Assembly (NCBI GenBank): GCA_027577415.1
Contig: JANBQS010000912.1
Location: forward strand, 1-10,501
DNA from: Coemansia sp. RSA 922
Taxonomy: Eukaryota > Kickxellomycota > Kickxellomycetes > Kickxellales > Kickxellaceae
DNA: 10,501 bases
Direction: 5' to 3'
Positions within the stretch are counted from its first letter, which is position 1. Each line of letters opens with the position of its first letter. The notes under the pieces were generated by a model. It was not told where the DNA came from. It worked only from the letters and a program-made list of their open reading frames with translations, and did not search any database. Both the position numbers and the translations under genes were made by a program. Shown one piece after another: positions 7,687 through 10,501 of the stretch.

Positions 7687-7721
7687 TCTACTAGTACATA
7701 TCCTATTGCTACAGTTAGATT
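7687..7721. other. 35-base convergent junction between the SET and sulfurase stop codons
   Basis: The plus-strand TGA at 7684-7686 and the minus-strand TGA at 7722-7724 are separated by only 35 bases with no AATAAA in either direction. Each transcript must therefore terminate inside or beyond the other's coding 3' end, giving overlapping 3' untranslated regions. Confidence 0.75.
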
Positions 7722-10337
7722 TCAAAGAGAGATATCGATCAACATCCCCGACTGAATAGTGTTGGTTGAAGCGGTCCGTGTAAAGCTAGTGGCTCCATCT
7801 ATGATATCCAGGTAAATGCCAAACACTACTTTGCCATCGACGCGCATCTTCCTCGCCAGAGTTGAGTAGGGCTCCTTCAGCGACTTTGCCGACTCTTGGT
7901 CGATTGCAATCATCTGGCAACGGCGACAGGGACCTGATACTTGCAAGTGAAGGTTGCCAATAGTAACGCCAGTCCACTTGAACTCCTCAAATGGCTCGAT
8001 TTCCCGAGTAGACCCTATTCCACGCAAACTAGATCTGACTACAATGTTTGGACGGTACTGCAAAGGTCCAAACGACTTTCCAATGACCGATGCCGCGTCA
8101 TCGCTATCTTGCTCTTCCACAATCCAGTCTGAGACTCTTTGCGCGCTTTCATGCGTAACTAGAAGAATCTGCGACTCGTTGGCAAACGACATCTCTGAGC
8201 GCTTGGCTGTACGTGACATAGGACTAGGCAGGGGTCTGGTCAGCGCAACACATTCCGTTAACGAGCTAGGCGGTGATGGTGGCAGGTACACATCAGTAGC
8301 AAGAGGAAGCAACAGGCGAGGATCGCAGGCTAGATAGCACTCGACGGCCAGAACTGAGGTAAGCCAATTCGATATCTCGTTAGACAAAACACGGTAAGTC
8401 TGCATATGAGAGCCGCAAACCATCGACTGAGTGGTCTCTAAGCAAAGCATAGCTGGGTCAAGGCTAACGACAAGCGATTCGTGGTCAGGAGCGTCAAGGA
8501 CAAGTTGTTTGTCGACTAGACGTGGGCGGATAAGTGCCATACGCGGGTATCGCTTCTGCTGCATCGGAGCGGAAGCGTTTTCACGCATGATGACAAACGA
8601 CCGGTCGTACTTCAGTCCACTTAGAGTTATCTCCCATGGCGTACCGCGAGGCACGGACCAGCCGTGACAGGACTTTATAGGGTAGACAACTATCTGATCG
8701 ACTTTGACTTGTAAGCTCGCGGACAGGGATGTGTCAGGGCTCGTGCACTTCATGATACTTGTTGCTTCGGAAGCTGGCCTAATAGTGCCGACCTTTGTAC
8801 TCTCCTGAGCGCACGTATAGTTGTGGAAGTGTCGGATGAGAAAGGCGGCAAACCTGTCAACGTCTTCGCAACTTGTCATGGCGCCGAATGATATGCGCAT
8901 AGCACCGACGGGCTTTCCAGCAATAACGTCGTTGTCATCGCCACAGGCGTAGCCTAGCGACGCGTAGCGAATCAAATCTGGCGTTTTCAGATCCAACCAG
9001 CGACGAGCAGCACCCGGATTGCAGAACCGACCGGTCCGCATAGCAATGCCAGCCATTACAGCTAGGCGCTCCACCTCAATGTATCCAATAAAGCTGCCAT
9101 TAACATCCCTCAGATTAAGTGCGACTGTCGGTCCAAATTCTGCGCCGCAATGTCCGTATATTGTGCACAGCGAACGGCCGTTATCGTGACTTAAACCCCT
9201 CAGCGAGCTTAGCGCGTATTGAGTAATGGATGCCGTATGCTGTTTGACTAGCGCCATGGAGCCAAAGTTGCGAGCATGAGCATCGAGCGCATGGTGTAAG
9301 GAGGCAATGGCTTGGAAGTTGACAGTTCCGTCTTCGAGACGAGCCTCGATTTCAGCGCGGAATTCCTGCCACATACGGTCAAAGGAGAGCATATGGACTG
9401 TACCACCACCAAAGAAACGTTTGGGTCGCAGAAATGGTATGGATGACCGACGCACGAGCAGTGCACCTACCCCAGTGGGCGCCCCGAATATCTTGTACAT
9501 CGAGACAGCCACAAAGTCCGGACCCGTGCGCAGTGCTCCGATATTCAATGGCGAGGACGACGCGTATGCTGCTGCGTCAACAAGAACCCACCACGGCGGG
9601 TGTCCCCCGCCGTCCTTGCTGCCAATGGCATCGACATGCACCGGAAATCGACTTGCCACTTTATCGGCGACATCCCAAGGAAACCTCTCTCCAGAGAAGT
9701 TACATTGCGTTGGATATGCGACTAGGCCAACTCCGTTGGTATGTTCCGGTTGGATAATATCATCTAGATCGTCAAACTCCACTGGGCGGACGATGGCACC
9801 CAGCTCGGCGGCGATACCTCGCAGACCAACCACGCTAGTGTGTGCTGCACTAGTATAACAAAACGTGCCATCCTTGGACATTGGCGTCAGCTCACCCGCC
9901 AGTCGGATCGCAGCAGTGGCATTTGCTGTGAACACCAGTGCGTAGTCGCGCGATGTAGTGCCAAAGAACCCTAGCAGGCGGTCACGCACCTGTTCGATCT
10001 TATCGCGAGTCCACTGTGACCCGGGGTGGTTCGAATGCGGGTTTGCGGGTATTGTAGTGAGCATCTCCTCTGTTTGCGCTCGAATATGGCTAGCTGCGTA
10101 TAGCGTCGACCCTGCGTGGTCTAGAAATACTGTTTTGAGTTGCGATGATGCATTGTAGAGCTGCGGATACTCCTTGTGGCGAATAGCCTCGAGTCGTCCA
10201 CCATAGTCATAGTCGTCGGCCTCCTTTGTGCGTGAGGTTGGTGTGGTTTCTGATATTTGCTCTGCTGGTGCCTCACGACTTGGAGAGATAGACAAAAGGT
10301 TGAATAGCCTATAAAACATAGCACTTGCTGGCGGCAT
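7722..10337 (-). CDS. Molybdenum cofactor sulfurase (MOCOS / HxB / ABA3 type)
   Basis: An 871-residue, single-exon, two-domain enzyme, full length against human MOCOS (888). It supplies the terminal sulfur of the molybdenum cofactor of xanthine dehydrogenase/aldehyde oxidase-type enzymes in the cytosol. The N-terminal NifS-like PLP domain (~55-505) shows FLDHAGST (71-78), HTSVVGLR (167-174), SMYKIFGAPTGVGALL with the PLP lysine K282, FGGGT (309-313), EDGTVNF, and RTGRFCNPGA with the desulfurase cysteine C439. The C-terminal MOSC module (~545-850) shows VYPIKSC (551-557), GLKYDRSF (574-581), YRPNIVV (761-767), PCRRC (803-807) and FGIYLDI (839-845). Of the three cysteines around the plant ABA3 site only the catalytic one is kept. 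A Pro/Ser-rich segment (686-708) interrupts the MOSC part. The ATG at 10337 is the first in frame; the next, at 10319, would also serve. The frame upstream opens only with GTG. Its 3' end abuts the SET gene; no other cofactor gene is nearby. Confidence 0.95.
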   Translation of the reverse strand: MPPASAMFYRLFNLLSISPSREAPAEQISETTPTSRTKEADDYDYGGRLEAIRHKEYPQLYNASSQLKTVFLDHAGSTLYAASHIRAQTEEMLTTIPANPHSNHPGSQWTRDKIEQVRDRLLGFFGTTSRDYALVFTANATAAIRLAGELTPMSKDGTFCYTSAAHTSVVGLRGIAAELGAIVRPVEFDDLDDIIQPEHTNGVGLVAYPTQCNFSGERFPWDVADKVASRFPVHVDAIGSKDGGGHPPWWVLVDAAAYASSSPLNIGALRTGPDFVAVSMYKIFGAPTGVGALLVRRSSIPFLRPKRFFGGGTVHMLSFDRMWQEFRAEIEARLEDGTVNFQAIASLHHALDAHARNFGSMALVKQHTASITQYALSSLRGLSHDNGRSLCTIYGHCGAEFGPTVALNLRDVNGSFIGYIEVERLAVMAGIAMRTGRFCNPGAARRWLDLKTPDLIRYASLGYACGDDNDVIAGKPVGAMRISFGAMTSCEDVDRFAAFLIRHFHNYTCAQESTKVGTIRPASEATSIMKCTSPDTSLSASLQVKVDQIVVYPIKSCHGWSVPRGTPWEITLSGLKYDRSFVIMRENASAPMQQKRYPRMALIRPRLVDKQLVLDAPDHESLVVSLDPAMLCLETTQSMVCGSHMQTYRVLSNEISNWLTSVLAVECYLACDPRLLLPLATDVYLPPSPPSSLTECVALTRPLPSPMSRTAKRSEMSFANESQILLVTHESAQRVSDWIVEEQDSDDAASVIGKSFGPLQYRPNIVVRSSLRGIGSTREIEPFEEFKWTGVTIGNLHLQVSGPCRRCQMIAIDQESAKSLKEPYSTLARKMRVDGKVVFGIYLDIIDGATSFTRTASTNTIQSGMLIDISL

Positions 10338-10501
10338 ATGCAATAATAAAGTGTGAATATAAAATAATAAAATGCGAGTGTACAGAAGAAGAGGATGGCG
10401 TGCCTCATGTCCTACCAGCAGCTGGTGCTTTACCACTCATGCACCACTTTAAGCGACGGAAGGAGCGGAGGATTACTCCCGCCTATGCAGCTGATTAGTT
10501 C
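10338..10501 (-). promoter_or_regulatory. Upstream region of the molybdenum cofactor sulfurase gene
   Basis: Read on the minus strand this holds an AT-rich segment (10341-10373, TTTTATTATTTTATATT-like) directly before the ATG, and a pyrimidine stretch near 10385-10395. Two minus-strand ATGs precede the gene out of frame: one at 10440 opening an 11-codon frame that stops at 10405-10407, and one at 10408 overlapping that stop as ATGA and running into the gene to 10121. Either transcription starts below 10405 or these are upstream reading frames. I see no GATA-factor site of the kind expected for nitrogen control in this short piece. Confidence 0.45.

Noticed and set aside
10021..10040. GGTTCGAAT, resembling a tRNA B box
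   Set aside because: It lies within well-conserved sulfurase coding sequence and has no matching A box or cloverleaf.
10338..10436. 33-residue extension of the sulfurase frame with a membrane-like Leu/Tyr/Ile run
   Set aside because: There is no in-frame ATG above 10337 (the frame opens with GTG), the sequence is the AT-rich upstream region, and the family is cytosolic.

Overview
The window looks like nuclear DNA from a fungus with compact, intron-poor genes. I infer this from a SOM1 gene (a fungal mitochondrial inner-membrane peptidase subunit), eukaryote-type CNOT9/Caf40 and molybdenum cofactor sulfurase genes, and four genes that each read through as one uninterrupted exon. Short AT- or pyrimidine-rich promoters sit just upstream of the ATGs. 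The intron poverty would suit an early-diverging lineage such as Kickxellomycotina, but the sequence alone does not settle this.

Layout: positions 1-4063 hold no protein gene I can support. The first ~310 bases look like the leader and promoter of a minus-strand gene lying off the left edge (TATA-like element, no ATG on that strand). The rest is a ~3.7 kb gene-poor stretch whose most distinctive property is an excess of ACAATG/CATTGT motifs. From 4064 onward the window is packed: CAF40 (minus, 4064-5191), a 208-base divergent promoter, SOM1 (plus, 5400-5642), a 157-base spacer, a SET-domain lysine methyltransferase of the SETD6/RKM type (plus, 5800-7686), a 35-base convergent junction, and a full-length molybdenum cofactor sulfurase (minus, 7722-10337) with its upstream region reaching the right edge.

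The four genes do not form a pathway. CAF40 is a scaffold subunit of the CCR4-NOT mRNA deadenylase complex. SOM1 assists processing of proteins sorted to the mitochondrial intermembrane space. The SET protein probably methylates a lysine on a protein such as a ribosomal protein. The sulfurase activates xanthine dehydrogenase/aldehyde oxidase-type molybdoenzymes. Shared promoters or 3' ends are the only visible functional links between neighbours: CAF40 and SOM1 are divergent, and the methyltransferase and sulfurase are tail to tail.

I found no mobile element, CRISPR array, tRNA or rRNA. No clearly new multi-gene system is visible. The points most worth checking are the large gene-free block with its motif cluster, the large acidic insertion inside the SET domain, the CGAAA-repeat promoter between CAF40 and SOM1, and a start-stop-overlapping pair of upstream reading frames before the sulfurase.
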